DNA of 64,000 nt from Bacillus sp. OK048 (GCF_900103525.1 NZ_FNHN01000002.1:1-64000); one strand, 5' to 3'. Shown: positions 1 through 9,603, counted from the stretch's first letter. Translations and numbers: made by a program. Notes: a model not told the origin generated them from the letters alone.

Positions 1-22
1 TATGAAAGTATTGTTAGGAAGC

Positions 23-47
23 GTGTCGAAAAATATTTTTTTGACAC
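23..47. other. Small stem-loop upstream of proI
   Basis: GTGTC at 23-27 pairs with GACAC at 43-47, with an A-run facing a T-run inside. It may be the end of the preceding gene's transcript or part of the proI leader. The gene to the left is outside the window, so I cannot decide. Confidence 0.3.
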
Positions 48-103
48 CCCACCAACGGGTCAAACCGTTGATAAATCAACATTTATAGAGGGAGGCATGG
101 GAA

Positions 104-949
104 ATGAAAAAGTTAGCGATAATCGGTGCAGGTTCGATGGCTGAGGCGCTTATTTCAGGTATTCTTGAAAATAGTTTAATTGACAGAAAAAACATTTGGG
201 TTACCAATCATTCAAACGTGGAAAGGCTACAGAAGCTGCAAGAACGCTACGGGGTCAGTACAACCTATGAATTAAATGAGCTATTAGCTGGAGCGGACAT
301 GGTCATTTTATCAATGAAGCCAAAAGATGTAGCAACTGCCATTCACGACATTCGCGACTATTTAACGGAACAGATGCTAGTGGTCTCCGTGTTAGCAGGA
401 GTATCCATGAGTACCATCGAAACATTAGCAAAATTACCAATTGCCATTGTCAGAGCAATGCCAAATACATCCGCGGCAGTTGGAAAATCGGCCACTGCTG
501 TTGCAGTAAATGAGCGTGTCACCCCGCAACAAATTGAATTAATGAAAAATTTATTTGGAACGGTTGGTTTGACTACTTTTGTGGAAGAAGGGCAGCTTGA
601 TGCTGTAACCGGACTATCAGGCAGCGGTCCTGCTTATATCTATTACCTGATTGAAGCAATGGAAAAAAGTGCGGTTGAGGTTGGACTCGATAAGGAAATG
701 GCGAGTGAATTAATCGTGCAAACATTAATCGGGGCGGCAGAAATGGTGAAAAATTCCGCAAAATCGTCGGAACAGCTAAGACGGGATGTTACAAGCCCAG
801 GGGGAACAACTGAGGCTGGAGTCAAAGTGCTTGAGGAACATCAAGTCCAACAAGCGTTCATTTCGTGTATTAAGGCTGCAACTGCTCAATCGAAAAAAAT
901 GGGAGCTGCCTTACGTACACAACTAGAAGTCACAGAACCAACTTCCTAA
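104..949 (+). CDS. proI: Pyrroline-5-carboxylate reductase (ProI type)
   Basis: Reduces 1-pyrroline-5-carboxylate to L-proline with NAD(P)H, the last step of proline synthesis, in the cytosol. At 281 residues it has the usual family length. A Rossmann motif GAGSMAEA lies at residues 8-15, SGSGPAYIYYL in the middle, and the P5CR signature TSPGGTTEAG at 230-239. The ATG at 104 follows GAGGGAGG; another ATG at 97 is out of frame. In B. subtilis the copy in the rnz neighbourhood is ProI, hence the symbol. Paralogues ProG, ProH and ComER share the fold, so the enzyme class is certain but the paralogue assignment rests on position and resemblance. Confidence 0.93.
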   Translation: MKKLAIIGAGSMAEALISGILENSLIDRKNIWVTNHSNVERLQKLQERYGVSTTYELNELLAGADMVILSMKPKDVATAIHDIRDYLTEQMLVVSVLAGVSMSTIETLAKLPIAIVRAMPNTSAAVGKSATAVAVNERVTPQQIELMKNLFGTVGLTTFVEEGQLDAVTGLSGSGPAYIYYLIEAMEKSAVEVGLDKEMASELIVQTLIGAAEMVKNSAKSSEQLRRDVTSPGGTTEAGVKVLEEHQVQQAFISCIKAATAQSKKMGAALRTQLEVTEPTS

Positions 950-1011
950 TTTGGAGGTTTGGCTCTATTGCTTTAAACTAGACTTAAAAAGAGTCTGGGG
1001 AAGTGTCAGCA

Positions 1012-2151
1012 ATGCTAACGATTTTATATACGATTGGAATTCTTGTTTGGATTGTTTTTCTCTTAGATGGATTCATTGGTTTACGAAAAATTGACGCTTT
1101 AGAGAATGAAGAGGGCTTAGAAAATGGTCCATTGTTATCGGTTATTGTTGCTGCCCGTAATGAAGAAAGTCATATTAAATCCAGTGTTCGCAGTCAGCTT
1201 AAGCAAACTTACAAAAATGTTGAATGGATTCTTGTCAATGATCGGTCAACCGATGCAACCGGGCTTATGATGGAGGAATTACAAACCGAAGATCAGCGAA
1301 TTTCCGTCATTCATATAGAAGAATTGCCTGATGGCTGGCTGGGAAAAAATAACGCATTATATCGTGGATTCCTTCAAGCATCTGGAAAATGGCTACTCTT
1401 TACCGATGCAGACGTAAAATTTGAAAAAGAAGCATTCGCAAAGGCGCTTCACTATTTTGAAAAGCACAAGCTGGACCACTTAACCACTGCCCCAAACCTG
1501 AGTGCAAAGAAGTTTTGGCTAAAATCTTTTGTTGCCTTTTTCCTATTTGGTTTTTCCTATTTTAAACGACCTTGGGCAGCAAATGATCCGAAGTCAAAAA
1601 TAGGAACAGGAATCGGCGCATTTAATCTTGTATCAAAAGAAGCTTATCAATCATTTGGAACACATGAGAAAGTGAAAATGCGTCCCGATGACGACTTACA
1701 GCTTGGGATGAAAATGAAACAAGCTGGCTATCGTCAAAGGATTGTCACAGCGCTTAGGCTAATTGAGGTGGAATGGTACGGAAGTTTGCGGGAAGCGTTT
1801 ATTGGACTGGAAAAGAATACGTTCGCCGGATTACATTACCGGATTACTATGGTGTTTTTAGCAATATTCGGTGTTTTTATTACCAATGTCCTGCCGTTTA
1901 TTACGATATTTTCTTTTGATAGGAATGTGTCTCTTTTGAGCTTAGGTGTTATTTTGTTAAGCGGAATACATTACATATTAGTAATTAGAAAAATGACTGT
2001 ATTCTCCCCGTTTATGTTTCTAGTTTTGCCAGTTACAGCGCTTCTGTTTATTTATTCAATCATCCGTGCGAGCTGGCTCACCTATAAACGCGGTGGCATC
2101 ATGTGGAGAGGCACCTTATACAAATTAAGCGAATTAAGGGAAAAAGAGTAG
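1012..2151 (+). CDS. Membrane-bound family 2 glycosyltransferase
   Basis: Predicted to move a sugar from a nucleotide donor to a lipid or polymer acceptor at the membrane; the substrates cannot be read from sequence. It has an N-terminal membrane helix, a GT-A domain with SVIVAARNEE, VNDRSTD, the GWLGKN segment typical of HpnB/CrtQ-like enzymes, the metal-binding DADV and an RPDDDLQLG motif, then about three C-terminal membrane helices. The ATG at 1012 sits 8-10 nt after CTGGGGAAG and is preferred over GTG at 1003, which abuts the ribosome site. It follows proI by about 60 bp and may be cotranscribed. The HpnB/CrtQ resemblance hints at polyprenoid or carotenoid glycosylation, but this is only a guess. 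Confidence 0.85.
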   Translation: MLTILYTIGILVWIVFLLDGFIGLRKIDALENEEGLENGPLLSVIVAARNEESHIKSSVRSQLKQTYKNVEWILVNDRSTDATGLMMEELQTEDQRISVIHIEELPDGWLGKNNALYRGFLQASGKWLLFTDADVKFEKEAFAKALHYFEKHKLDHLTTAPNLSAKKFWLKSFVAFFLFGFSYFKRPWAANDPKSKIGTGIGAFNLVSKEAYQSFGTHEKVKMRPDDDLQLGMKMKQAGYRQRIVTALRLIEVEWYGSLREAFIGLEKNTFAGLHYRITMVFLAIFGVFITNVLPFITIFSFDRNVSLLSLGVILLSGIHYILVIRKMTVFSPFMFLVLPVTALLFIYSIIRASWLTYKRGGIMWRGTLYKLSELREKE

Positions 2152-2179
2152 GTCACTCCAGATGAGCTGAAGTGACCTA
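2149..2179. terminator. Hairpin between convergent glycosyltransferase and rnz
   Basis: TAGGTCACT (2149-2157, starting at the glycosyltransferase stop codon) pairs with AGTGACCTA (2171-2179). A clear U-run is missing, so it is a weak or assisted terminator. Confidence 0.45.
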
Positions 2180-2199
2180 GATGTCAATCAAAATCGATT

Positions 2200-3123
2200 T
2201 TATTTACTTGGTATATTAATTTCTTTAAAATCTTCAGCAATGTCGGTATTCATAAAAATCTCTTGTGCTTCCGCAACCAGTTCACGCCAAGCTTGACGAT
2301 CGTAACGTGAGCTGATATGGGTTAAACAGAGCTGCTTACTCCCAGATAATTTTGCTACTTCTGCCGCCTGATGAGTGGTCGAGTGGAAATAATCGAAGGC
2401 AAGCTTCTCTTCCCCTTTAGAAAAGGTTGCTTCGTGGATCAAGAGATCCGCACCCAACGCTAAAGAAATCGCATTTTCGCAATATCTTGTATCTCCAAGA
2501 ATGGTAACTATCCGTCCCTTTTGATCTGGTCCTAGAAAATCTTGTGGGATGATGACTCTTCCATCTTCGAGCGTAACACTTTCACCTTCTTTTATTTTTC
2601 GAAAAATCGGACCTGGCTGTACTCCAGCTTCAACAAGCTTTTCCGCTAAAAGTGTGCCTGGTTTGTCCTTCTCGACAATTCGATACCCATACGAAGGAAT
2701 CCCATGCTCTAACAATTGAGCTTCAACGGTAAACTGGTCATCCTCAAAAATAATCCCGGTCTCGATTTCCACAATCTTTAACGGGTATTTTAAATAGGTT
2801 TGACTAACAGAAAGACTGACCGCTATGTAGTCTTTAATCCCTTTCGGCCCATAAACCGTTACCTCTGATTCACCGCCCTGAAAGGAACGACTTGCTAACA
2901 ATCCAGGCAGACCATATATATGGTCACCATGGAGGTGGGTAATAAAAATTTTTTCAATTCTACGTGGTTTAATTGAAGTATGTAAAATTTGGTGCTGGGT
3001 GGCTTCACCGGCATCAAACAACCATATCGACCCGCGCTCTTCCAGTAATTTTAGAGCAATGGATGTTACATTACGAAGCTTAGCAGGAACTCCAGCGCCT
3101 GTTCCTAAAAAAAAGATATCCAT
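2200..3123 (-). CDS. rnz: Ribonuclease Z
   Basis: Cytosolic zinc endoribonuclease that removes the 3' trailer from tRNA precursors lacking encoded CCA. The 307 residues form a metallo-beta-lactamase fold of the family's usual size. [11 protein letters not shown] opens the protein, the zinc motif HLHGDH is at 63-68, and further ligands lie in GDTRYC and HEATF. The ATG at 3123 is chosen because AAGGGGGGAT precedes it by about 6 nt; an upstream in-frame start would add 18 residues with no ribosome site. It is divergent from zwf, as rnz and zwf are neighbours in B. subtilis. Confidence 0.95.
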   Translation of the reverse strand: MDIFFLGTGAGVPAKLRNVTSIALKLLEERGSIWLFDAGEATQHQILHTSIKPRRIEKIFITHLHGDHIYGLPGLLASRSFQGGESEVTVYGPKGIKDYIAVSLSVSQTYLKYPLKIVEIETGIIFEDDQFTVEAQLLEHGIPSYGYRIVEKDKPGTLLAEKLVEAGVQPGPIFRKIKEGESVTLEDGRVIIPQDFLGPDQKGRIVTILGDTRYCENAISLALGADLLIHEATFSKGEEKLAFDYFHSTTHQAAEVAKLSGSKQLCLTHISSRYDRQAWRELVAEAQEIFMNTDIAEDFKEINIPSK

Positions 3124-3288
3124 CGTAATCCCCCCTTTTCGAATATAATAATAAATAATATAGCATATCACTTGCACAATTGCGCTTTGTCCGTTTATTC
3201 TCTTCTATAAGAGATAAGATTTCAATACATGCTTCAGTCGTTTTTTGCTAACTCTAAACTAGAATACATAAAAAGAGAGGTACTCATC

Positions 3289-4791
3289 GTGGAACAATCA
3301 AGAAATATGACATCACTAATCATGATATTTGGTGCAACAGGAGATTTAGCCATTCGAAAGCTCTTTCCCTCCCTATATCGATTGTTTCAAAAAGGAAAAT
3401 TAGATAAGTTTGCGGTTATTGGAGTTGCCAGAAGACCCTTATCTACAGAAGATTTCCAAAAATCTGTAAAAGACTCGGTAATAACCGCTCTAGGAAAAAA
3501 GGATAAGATTGACGAGTTTGTTTCTCATTTTTACTATCAGTCACATGATGTAGCAGATTCCAATTCTTATGCTTCCCTGAAATATTTAGCAGAGCAAATT
3601 GATGAGAAATACGAATTAGAAGGAAATCGTATTTTCTATCTTGCGATGGCACCTGAATTTTTTGGTCCGATCGCTTTACATTTAAAATCCGATGGACTGA
3701 CCGATGTAAGGGGCTACAAACGGCTTGTCATTGAAAAACCATTTGGTCATAATTTAGAATCAGCAAAAGTATTAAACAAACAAATTCGTAAAGCTTTCTC
3801 CGAAGAAGAAGTTTATCGGATTGATCACTATTTAGGTAAAGAAATGGTGCGAAATATCGAAGTGATTCGGTTTGCTAACGCCCTTTTTGAACCATTATGG
3901 AATAATCGTTATATCTCCAATATTCAAATTACCTCTAGTGAAATCCTAGGAGTAGAAGAGCGTGGCCGTTATTATGAAACAAGCGGTGCCTTACGGGACA
4001 TGGTACAAAACCATATTATGCAAATGGTAGCACTACTTGCGATGGAGCCACCGATAAAGTTAACAACAGATGAGGTTCGTTCTGAGAAGGTAAGGGTATT
4101 TCGTTCATTAAGAACGATTAAAGGAGAAAAGGTAGACAAATATTTTGTCCGCGGACAATATGGTGCCGGTATTGTCGAAGATGAACAGGTGCCAGAATAC
4201 CGTGCCGAGACAATGGTGAATAAGGAATCAAACACAGAAACGTTCGTGGCCGGAAAGATTATGATTGACAATTTCCGTTGGGCAGGTGTTCCTTTTTATA
4301 TCAGAACCGGAAAAAGAATGGCGACGAAATCAACAAAAATAGTCGTTCAATTTAAAGACATTCCGATGAACCTCTATTATCAGCCTGAGAAGCTATTAAA
4401 TCCAAACCTGCTAGTGATTCATATCCAGCCAGAGGAAGGAATTACGCTTCATCTTAACGCTAAAAAAGCTGGCGGCCATCTTGATGCCCAAGAGGTTAAA
4501 CTAAGCTTTGCCAATACTGGGATTCATGCTATGAATACCCCTGAAGGATATGAAAAGCTCCTTTACGATTGTATGCGCGGAGATGCAACCAACTTTACTC
4601 ACTGGGACGAAGTAGCTTATTCTTGGGCCTTTGTCGATAATATTTCCGAAGTCTGGGAAAATACGAAGGCAGACTACTACCCGAATTATCCATCAGGTTC
4701 GATGGGTCCAAAAGCCGCCGACGAACTATTAGAAAAAGACGGATTTTTCTGGTGGCCTGTAAATGCTTTAGATGTAGATATTTGTAAGTAA
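3289..4791 (+). CDS. zwf: Glucose-6-phosphate 1-dehydrogenase
   Basis: Oxidises glucose-6-phosphate to 6-phosphogluconolactone with NADP, opening the oxidative pentose phosphate pathway. The coenzyme motif IFGATGDLA lies near the N-terminus, VIEKPFGH follows, and the active-site signature RIDHYLGKEMVRN is in the middle third. The GTG at 3289 is preferred because AAGAGAGGT precedes it; the open frame runs 20 codons further upstream without support. The product of 500 residues is close to the family's usual 490. Unlike B. subtilis, no 6-phosphogluconate dehydrogenase gene lies between zwf and dinB. The gene is monocistronic, with a bidirectional terminator at its end. Confidence 0.96.
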   Translation: MEQSRNMTSLIMIFGATGDLAIRKLFPSLYRLFQKGKLDKFAVIGVARRPLSTEDFQKSVKDSVITALGKKDKIDEFVSHFYYQSHDVADSNSYASLKYLAEQIDEKYELEGNRIFYLAMAPEFFGPIALHLKSDGLTDVRGYKRLVIEKPFGHNLESAKVLNKQIRKAFSEEEVYRIDHYLGKEMVRNIEVIRFANALFEPLWNNRYISNIQITSSEILGVEERGRYYETSGALRDMVQNHIMQMVALLAMEPPIKLTTDEVRSEKVRVFRSLRTIKGEKVDKYFVRGQYGAGIVEDEQVPEYRAETMVNKESNTETFVAGKIMIDNFRWAGVPFYIRTGKRMATKSTKIVVQFKDIPMNLYYQPEKLLNPNLLVIHIQPEEGITLHLNAKKAGGHLDAQEVKLSFANTGIHAMNTPEGYEKLLYDCMRGDATNFTHWDEVAYSWAFVDNISEVWENTKADYYPNYPSGSMGPKAADELLEKDGFFWWPVNALDVDICK

Positions 4792-4794
4792 TAC

Positions 4795-4834
4795 AAAAAG
4801 CTCCGCATTTGTTCCTACAAGTGCGGAGCTTTTA
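4795..4834. terminator. Bidirectional terminator, zwf/dinB
   Basis: AAAAGCTCCGCA pairs with TGCGGAGCTTTT around a 12-14 nt loop, giving A-runs and T-runs on both strands. The dinB stop codon (4832-4834) lies within the distal T-run. Confidence 0.9.
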
Positions 4835-6103
4835 ACTTTCATCTTTGTGGGGAAAATTGCGAAGAAAATCTTTATTGAAGCTGGTTCCCGTTCCGACATT
4901 ATCAGCATTGTCCACTTTTCGAGTACTAGCATTCTCAATGATATTCTTACCGTATTTATCACGAAGAGAGGAAAGAGTTTTCAGTAACGGCTCTTTTTTG
5001 GCATCTTTTTCAAAGGAAAATAAATCAAGCTGCTTAAAAGCTAAATTCTGCTCGACTAAATCATAGCCTGTAATACCAAGCAACCGGACAGGGTCCCCAT
5101 TCCAATGCTTGAAAAAAATCTGCTTAGCTAGGGATGCAATGTCTTTTTTATGTTGAATAGGGTTAGAAAGCTTTTTACTCCGTGTAATCGTTTTTCGATC
5201 TTTAAAACGAATCGTAATTCCAATTGTCGTTGCGAAAACATTTTTTCGTTTAAGTCTTATTGAAACTGTTTCAGCTAATGATTCCAAAACTCGAAATAAC
5301 TCTTGCTGATTGCTCGTATCTTTTGGCAGAGTAGTTGAATTTCCAATACTTTTAAACTCTGAAACCGCCTCTGGGTCTACAGCCCGACTATCCATTCCGT
5401 TTGCCCTTTCCTTTATGCGGATTCCATTTATCCCAAGCAGTGACTTAAGCTGTATCTCATTGCCAGCGGCTAACTCTCCAATCGTATGAATGCCAATCGT
5501 TGTTAATTTTTCAGCGGTCTTTTTACCAACTCCATGCATTTCATTCGTATTTAATGGCCATAGAACAGCAGGAATATCACGTTTACGAAGGATCGTTATT
5601 CCCATCGGCTTTTTCATATCTGATGCTGTTTTTGCCAAAAATTTATTTGGAGCGATTCCAATGCTGCACGGCAGATCCAATTGTTCGAGAACTCTTTTTT
5701 GGATACTTTGGGCAATTTCAATGGGACTGCCCAGTTCAAAGGAATCTGTAATATCCAAATATCCCTCATCAATCGAGACGGGTTCGACCAATTCCGTATA
5801 ATTTCTAAGAATCTCAAACATGGCAATGGACGCTGTCCGGTAGCGGTCAAAATTTGGTTTCCTAACAATTAACTGCGGACAGAGTTTTTTTGCTTCCCAA
5901 AGTGGCATCGTCGTTTTGACCCCGAATTTTCTCGCCTCATAACTGCAGGTAATAATAATCCCCCGCCGCTCCTCCACATTTCCCGCAATGGCAACTGGCT
6001 TTCCCTTAAGCTCCTGATCATAAGCAACCTCCACCGAAGCGTAAAAGCTATTCATATCCACATGTAAAATGACTCGTCCCTTTTTTGGATACATTTCTTT
6101 CAT
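4832..6103 (-). CDS. dinB: DNA polymerase IV (Y family)
   Basis: Low-fidelity translesion polymerase acting on damaged DNA at the replication fork. Catalytic acidic residues are visible as D16 in DMNSFYASVE and D112/E113 in SIDEGYLD. Helix-hairpin-helix segments (GVGKKTAEKL, LLGINGIRI) follow in the thumb, then the little-finger domain. QLDLF at 358-362 is a beta-clamp binding motif. The 423 residues, with the C-terminal tail after the clamp motif, resemble B. subtilis YqjH (PolY1). The ATG follows AGGAAGTG. It is convergent with zwf, and its upstream neighbour is the M20 peptidase. Confidence 0.94.
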   Translation of the reverse strand: MKEMYPKKGRVILHVDMNSFYASVEVAYDQELKGKPVAIAGNVEERRGIIITCSYEARKFGVKTTMPLWEAKKLCPQLIVRKPNFDRYRTASIAMFEILRNYTELVEPVSIDEGYLDITDSFELGSPIEIAQSIQKRVLEQLDLPCSIGIAPNKFLAKTASDMKKPMGITILRKRDIPAVLWPLNTNEMHGVGKKTAEKLTTIGIHTIGELAAGNEIQLKSLLGINGIRIKERANGMDSRAVDPEAVSEFKSIGNSTTLPKDTSNQQELFRVLESLAETVSIRLKRKNVFATTIGITIRFKDRKTITRSKKLSNPIQHKKDIASLAKQIFFKHWNGDPVRLLGITGYDLVEQNLAFKQLDLFSFEKDAKKEPLLKTLSSLRDKYGKNIIENASTRKVDNADNVGTGTSFNKDFLRNFPHKDES

Positions 6104-6176
6104 AGTTACACTTCCTAAAAGATAGTAGCTATATTATAACAAAAAGGAGAACCAGTTGGCTCTCCTCATCATATCC

Positions 6177-7298
6177 CTATTGATTTGTAACTTCGTCGAT
6201 AATAGCAATGGTCATTTCTGCAAGCTTGTATAATTCTGCGATTGGCATGCGTTCATTGGTTGTATGAATATCTTCATAGCCTACAGCCAGATTAACCGTT
6301 GGAATGTTAAAGCCAGCAATAACGTTGGCATCACTTCCGCCGCCGCTTTGCTGTAATTCACAGCTGCGGCCAATTTTCGCTGCCGCTTTACGGGCGATTT
6401 CAACGACTTGATCACCTTCACCAAATTTAAAGCCTGGGTACATGACCTCAACTTCAACTTCTGCTCTTCCACCCATTTCAGCCGCTACCGTTTCAAAGGC
6501 TGTTTTCATTTTGGCAGCCTGCGCTTCCATTTTTTCAGCGATCAATGAACGCGCTTCTGCTAAAATATCAACACGGTCGCATACGATATTTGTTTGAGTG
6601 CCGCCCTCAAATCGGCCGATATTTGCAGTGGTTTCCGAATCAATTCTGCCTAATGGCATTTTCGCAATCGATTTCGCAGCAATCGTAATCGCAGAGACCC
6701 CTTTTTCTGGTGCAACACCAGCATGAGCTGTTTTTCCGTAGATCACAGCTTTTATCTTTGCCTGTGTTGGAGCAGCAACCACGATATTACCTACTAACCC
6801 GTCACTGTCTAACGCATAACCATATTTTGCTTTTAATAAAGAAGGGTCAAGTGCTTTCGCCCCAACAAGACCCGATTCTTCTCCAACTGTGATGACAAAT
6901 TGAATCATACCGTGAGGAATATTTTGTTCTTTTAAAACGCGAATCGTTTCAAGCATAACCGATAAACCAGTTTTATCATCTGCACCTAAAATCGTAGTTC
7001 CATCAGTAACAACATAACCATCTTTAATTGATGGCTTAACACCTCTTGCCGGTACAACGGTATCCATATGAGAAGTGAAATAAATAGGGTCTACGCCTTC
7101 TTTTGTGGCACCCAAGGTACAAACTAAGTTTCCTGCTCCATGCCCTGTTACAGCCGTTGTATCGTCTTCAAACACATCCAGGCCTAAATCTGTAAACTTT
7201 TGTTTTAAGACTTTCGCAATTTCAGTTTCATATTTTGTTTCAGAATCAATTTGGACAAGCTCTAAAAATTCATTTAAAAGACGTTCATGATTAATCAT
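6177..7298 (-). CDS. yqjE: M20 family metallopeptidase, tripeptidase T-like (YqjE)
   Basis: Cytosolic dizinc aminopeptidase predicted to act on short peptides. Metal and catalytic positions are clear: H77 and D79 in TSHMDTV, D107 in LGADDKTG, E140/E141 in GEESGLVGAKAL, plus a distal His in EDIHTTNERM. A dimerisation domain spans about residues 180-290. The 373-residue length fits the PepT-like YqjE group, shorter than classical PepT (about 410). The ATG has GGAGG 8 nt upstream. Substrate specificity is inferred only from family. Confidence 0.9.
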   Translation of the reverse strand: MINHERLLNEFLELVQIDSETKYETEIAKVLKQKFTDLGLDVFEDDTTAVTGHGAGNLVCTLGATKEGVDPIYFTSHMDTVVPARGVKPSIKDGYVVTDGTTILGADDKTGLSVMLETIRVLKEQNIPHGMIQFVITVGEESGLVGAKALDPSLLKAKYGYALDSDGLVGNIVVAAPTQAKIKAVIYGKTAHAGVAPEKGVSAITIAAKSIAKMPLGRIDSETTANIGRFEGGTQTNIVCDRVDILAEARSLIAEKMEAQAAKMKTAFETVAAEMGGRAEVEVEVMYPGFKFGEGDQVVEIARKAAAKIGRSCELQQSGGGSDANVIAGFNIPTVNLAVGYEDIHTTNERMPIAELYKLAEMTIAIIDEVTNQ

Positions 7299-7371
7299 CC
7301 GAATAAACCTCCGTATTATGTACTCACTACTAGAGTATACTCCTTCATAAACCTGTCTTCAAATGATTGCT

Positions 7372-8922
7372 TTAAAGTGGGATATTCCCGTGTTTCTTGT
7401 ATGGTCTTGATTCTTTTTTGTTACGCAGCATCTCTAATGCTTGGATAATTTTTATTCTCGTTTCACGCGGGTCAATGACATCATCGACCATTCCTCTACT
7501 TGCAGCCACATATGGATTGGCAAACTTTTCACGATATTCTTCAATCTTTTGCTGCCTCACCAATTCAGGATTATCACTATTTTGAATTTCCTTCGCAAAA
7601 ATGATATTAGCAGCGCCCTGTGGACCCATTACCGCAATCTCTGCATTGGGCCAGGCAAAAACTAAATCAGCACCGATAGACTTGCTGTTTAGTGCTACAT
7701 ACGCACCACCATAAGCTTTTCTTAAAATAACCGTCAGCTTTGGAACGGTCGCCTCTGAATAGGCATAGAGAATTTTCGCGCCATGACGTATAATTCCTCC
7801 ATGCTCCTGTTTAACTCCAGGGAAAAAGCCTGTAACATCCTCAAAGGTAATAATCGGAATATTAAACGAATCACAGGTGCGAATAAATCTAGCCGCTTTG
7901 TCAGATGAATTGATGTCAAGTCCTCCCGCCATTACCTTTGGCTGGTTACAGACTAATCCAACTGTTTCCCCTTTAATCCGTGCAAAGCCGACGACAATAT
8001 TTTTGGCAAAATTCTTTTGAATTTCCATAAACGAATCTGCGTCCGCTACCTGTTCAATTACTTTTCGGACATCATAAGGACGAATGGCATCGAATGGAAT
8101 CACGTCCGTTAAATCTGGGCGATAATCATTTTCGTCTTCGACCGCAAGTATCGGAGGCTTTTCTTCATTATTTTGAGGAAGATAGCTTAGCAGTTTTTGA
8201 ACCTCCTCTAAAACCTCCTGCTCGGAAGCAGATTCAAAATGAGCATTTCCACTAATGCTATTATGGACATGAGCACCGCCAAGGTCTTCAGCAGAAATCT
8301 TCTCACCTGTTACGGTTTCGATCACTTTTGGTCCAGTAATAAACATTTGACTTGTTTTTTCAACCATAAATACGAAATCAGTAATCGCGGGTGAATAAAC
8401 TGCTCCTCCAGCACATGGTCCCATAATAACGGATATCTGTGGAATCACCCCAGAATAAATTGCGTTTCGATAAAAGATATGACCGTACCCATCTAGCGAG
8501 ACAACACCTTCTTGAATTCTAGCCCCGCCAGAATCATTTAGGCCGACGAACGGTGTTCCGTTTTTAGCTGCTAAATCCATGACATTGGCGATTTTTTTGG
8601 CATGCATTTCCCCAAGTGCACCACCAAAAACGGTAAAATCCTGTGAAAATAAATAGATGGGCCTGCCGTTTACTTTCCCATAGCCCGTTACTACTCCGTC
8701 GCCTGGTCCTTTCTGTTCATCAAGACCAAAATCATTGGTTCTGTGCTCAATAAATGGACTTAATTCCACGAAAGTTCCTTTATCAACTAAAAGATCGATT
8801 CGTTCTCTTGCCGTTAATTTTCCTTTTTCATGCTGTTTTTCAATTCTCTGATCTCCACCGCCAAGCTCTACTTCCCGGCGCTTATCATATAATTCATTTA
8901 TTTTTTCATAGATGTCTATCAT
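7372..8922 (-). CDS. yqjD: Acyl-CoA carboxylase, carboxyltransferase (beta) subunit
   Basis: Transfers carboxyl from biotin to an acyl-CoA, most likely propionyl-CoA giving methylmalonyl-CoA. The protein is a 516-residue carboxyltransferase with N and C crotonase-like halves. Biotin and acyl-CoA oxyanion segments are visible as GGALGEMHAKKI, GPCAGGAVYSPA, EDVTGFFPGV and RKAYGGAYVAL. The ATG at 8922 follows AAGGGGTGA; an in-frame extension of 31 codons runs into mce and lacks support. The epimerase gene mce is 7 bp upstream and the mutase genes lie nearby, which supports a methylmalonyl-CoA role. No dedicated biotin carboxylase/BCCP alpha subunit is in this cluster, so it may borrow one. Confidence 0.92.
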   Translation of the reverse strand: MIDIYEKINELYDKRREVELGGGDQRIEKQHEKGKLTARERIDLLVDKGTFVELSPFIEHRTNDFGLDEQKGPGDGVVTGYGKVNGRPIYLFSQDFTVFGGALGEMHAKKIANVMDLAAKNGTPFVGLNDSGGARIQEGVVSLDGYGHIFYRNAIYSGVIPQISVIMGPCAGGAVYSPAITDFVFMVEKTSQMFITGPKVIETVTGEKISAEDLGGAHVHNSISGNAHFESASEQEVLEEVQKLLSYLPQNNEEKPPILAVEDENDYRPDLTDVIPFDAIRPYDVRKVIEQVADADSFMEIQKNFAKNIVVGFARIKGETVGLVCNQPKVMAGGLDINSSDKAARFIRTCDSFNIPIITFEDVTGFFPGVKQEHGGIIRHGAKILYAYSEATVPKLTVILRKAYGGAYVALNSKSIGADLVFAWPNAEIAVMGPQGAANIIFAKEIQNSDNPELVRQQKIEEYREKFANPYVAASRGMVDDVIDPRETRIKIIQALEMLRNKKESRPYKKHGNIPL

Positions 8923-8929
8923 TACCCCT

Positions 8930-9334
8930 TCACCCCTTCTTTTCGCATAGCTCGACCAAAACACCCGAAGTTGACTTTGGATGCATGAAGGCAATATGAG
9001 CTCCACCAGCACCAATCCTTGGTTCTTTATCGATCATGGTAATTCCCTTTTCATTCATTTCCTTGATTCTGTCCTCAATAGAATCAACACCAAGCGCAAC
9101 ATGGTGTATCCCCTCACCACGTTTTTCAATATATTTGGCAATGGTGCTTTCCTCTGAAGTTGGCTCAAGGAGTTCAAGCTTCGTTTCCCCCGCCTTCAGA
9201 AAAGCCACTCTGACCTTTTGGCTTTCAACCACTTCAATTCCTAATAAAGGAAGATTCAACACCTCTGTGTAAAATGGAAGTGTAGTCTCTAGTGACCGAA
9301 CGGCAATTCCAATGTGATCCACTTTTTTTATCAT
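8930..9334 (-). CDS. mce: Methylmalonyl-CoA epimerase
   Basis: Interconverts (S)- and (R)-methylmalonyl-CoA, linking the carboxyltransferase encoded just downstream to the B12-dependent mutase. It is a small 134-residue vicinal-oxygen-chelate protein. Metal ligands fit H7 in VDHIGIAV, one of H77/H78 in GIHHVALGV, and a C-terminal Glu in GVLVELCEK. The ATG at 9334 follows AGGGGTAAAA; the seven-codon upstream extension is not needed. First gene of a two-gene unit with the carboxyltransferase. Confidence 0.93.
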   Translation of the reverse strand: MIKKVDHIGIAVRSLETTLPFYTEVLNLPLLGIEVVESQKVRVAFLKAGETKLELLEPTSEESTIAKYIEKRGEGIHHVALGVDSIEDRIKEMNEKGITMIDKEPRIGAGGAHIAFMHPKSTSGVLVELCEKKG

Positions 9335-9496
9335 TTTTACCCCTCTGTTTTTCAAAATTTAAATCATTTCGACAATTACCATATTCGCTAAAAGATTCAT
9401 AATTCCTTCCCAATTTGAGATGTTGTTCCATTGTCCAATTAGGCTTTTCCCTGTAAAATGTATATAAAGCTAAATAATTTAAAGGGGGAACCCAAA

Positions 9497-9592
9497 TTGT
9501 CTAAAAAGAAAACAAGAAAAATTGTCGTTTATTTAATGTTAATTGCTATGTTAGCCTCAACACTGCTAATCGGGATTGCTCAATTCATATAA
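9497..9592 (+). CDS. prli42: Prli42-like membrane miniprotein (31 aa)
   Basis: A 31-codon gene starting with TTG at 9497, with AAAGGGGGAA 6 nt upstream. The product begins MSKKKTRK and continues as one hydrophobic helix (IVVYLMLIAMLASTLLIG) ending IAQFI. This lysine-rich head and single membrane span match the Prli42 miniprotein, described in Listeria as tethering the stressosome to the membrane. A strong terminator follows within 15 bp. It is the only plus-strand gene in this stretch. Identification is by recall of the family's pattern. Confidence 0.72.
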   Translation: MSKKKTRKIVVYLMLIAMLASTLLIGIAQFI

Positions 9593-9603
9593 TAAAAAAC
9601 ACC

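Noticed and set aside
2150..2200. AAAATCGATTTT palindrome as a strong terminator
   Set aside because: The stem is short and AT-rich, so it is unlikely to terminate by itself.
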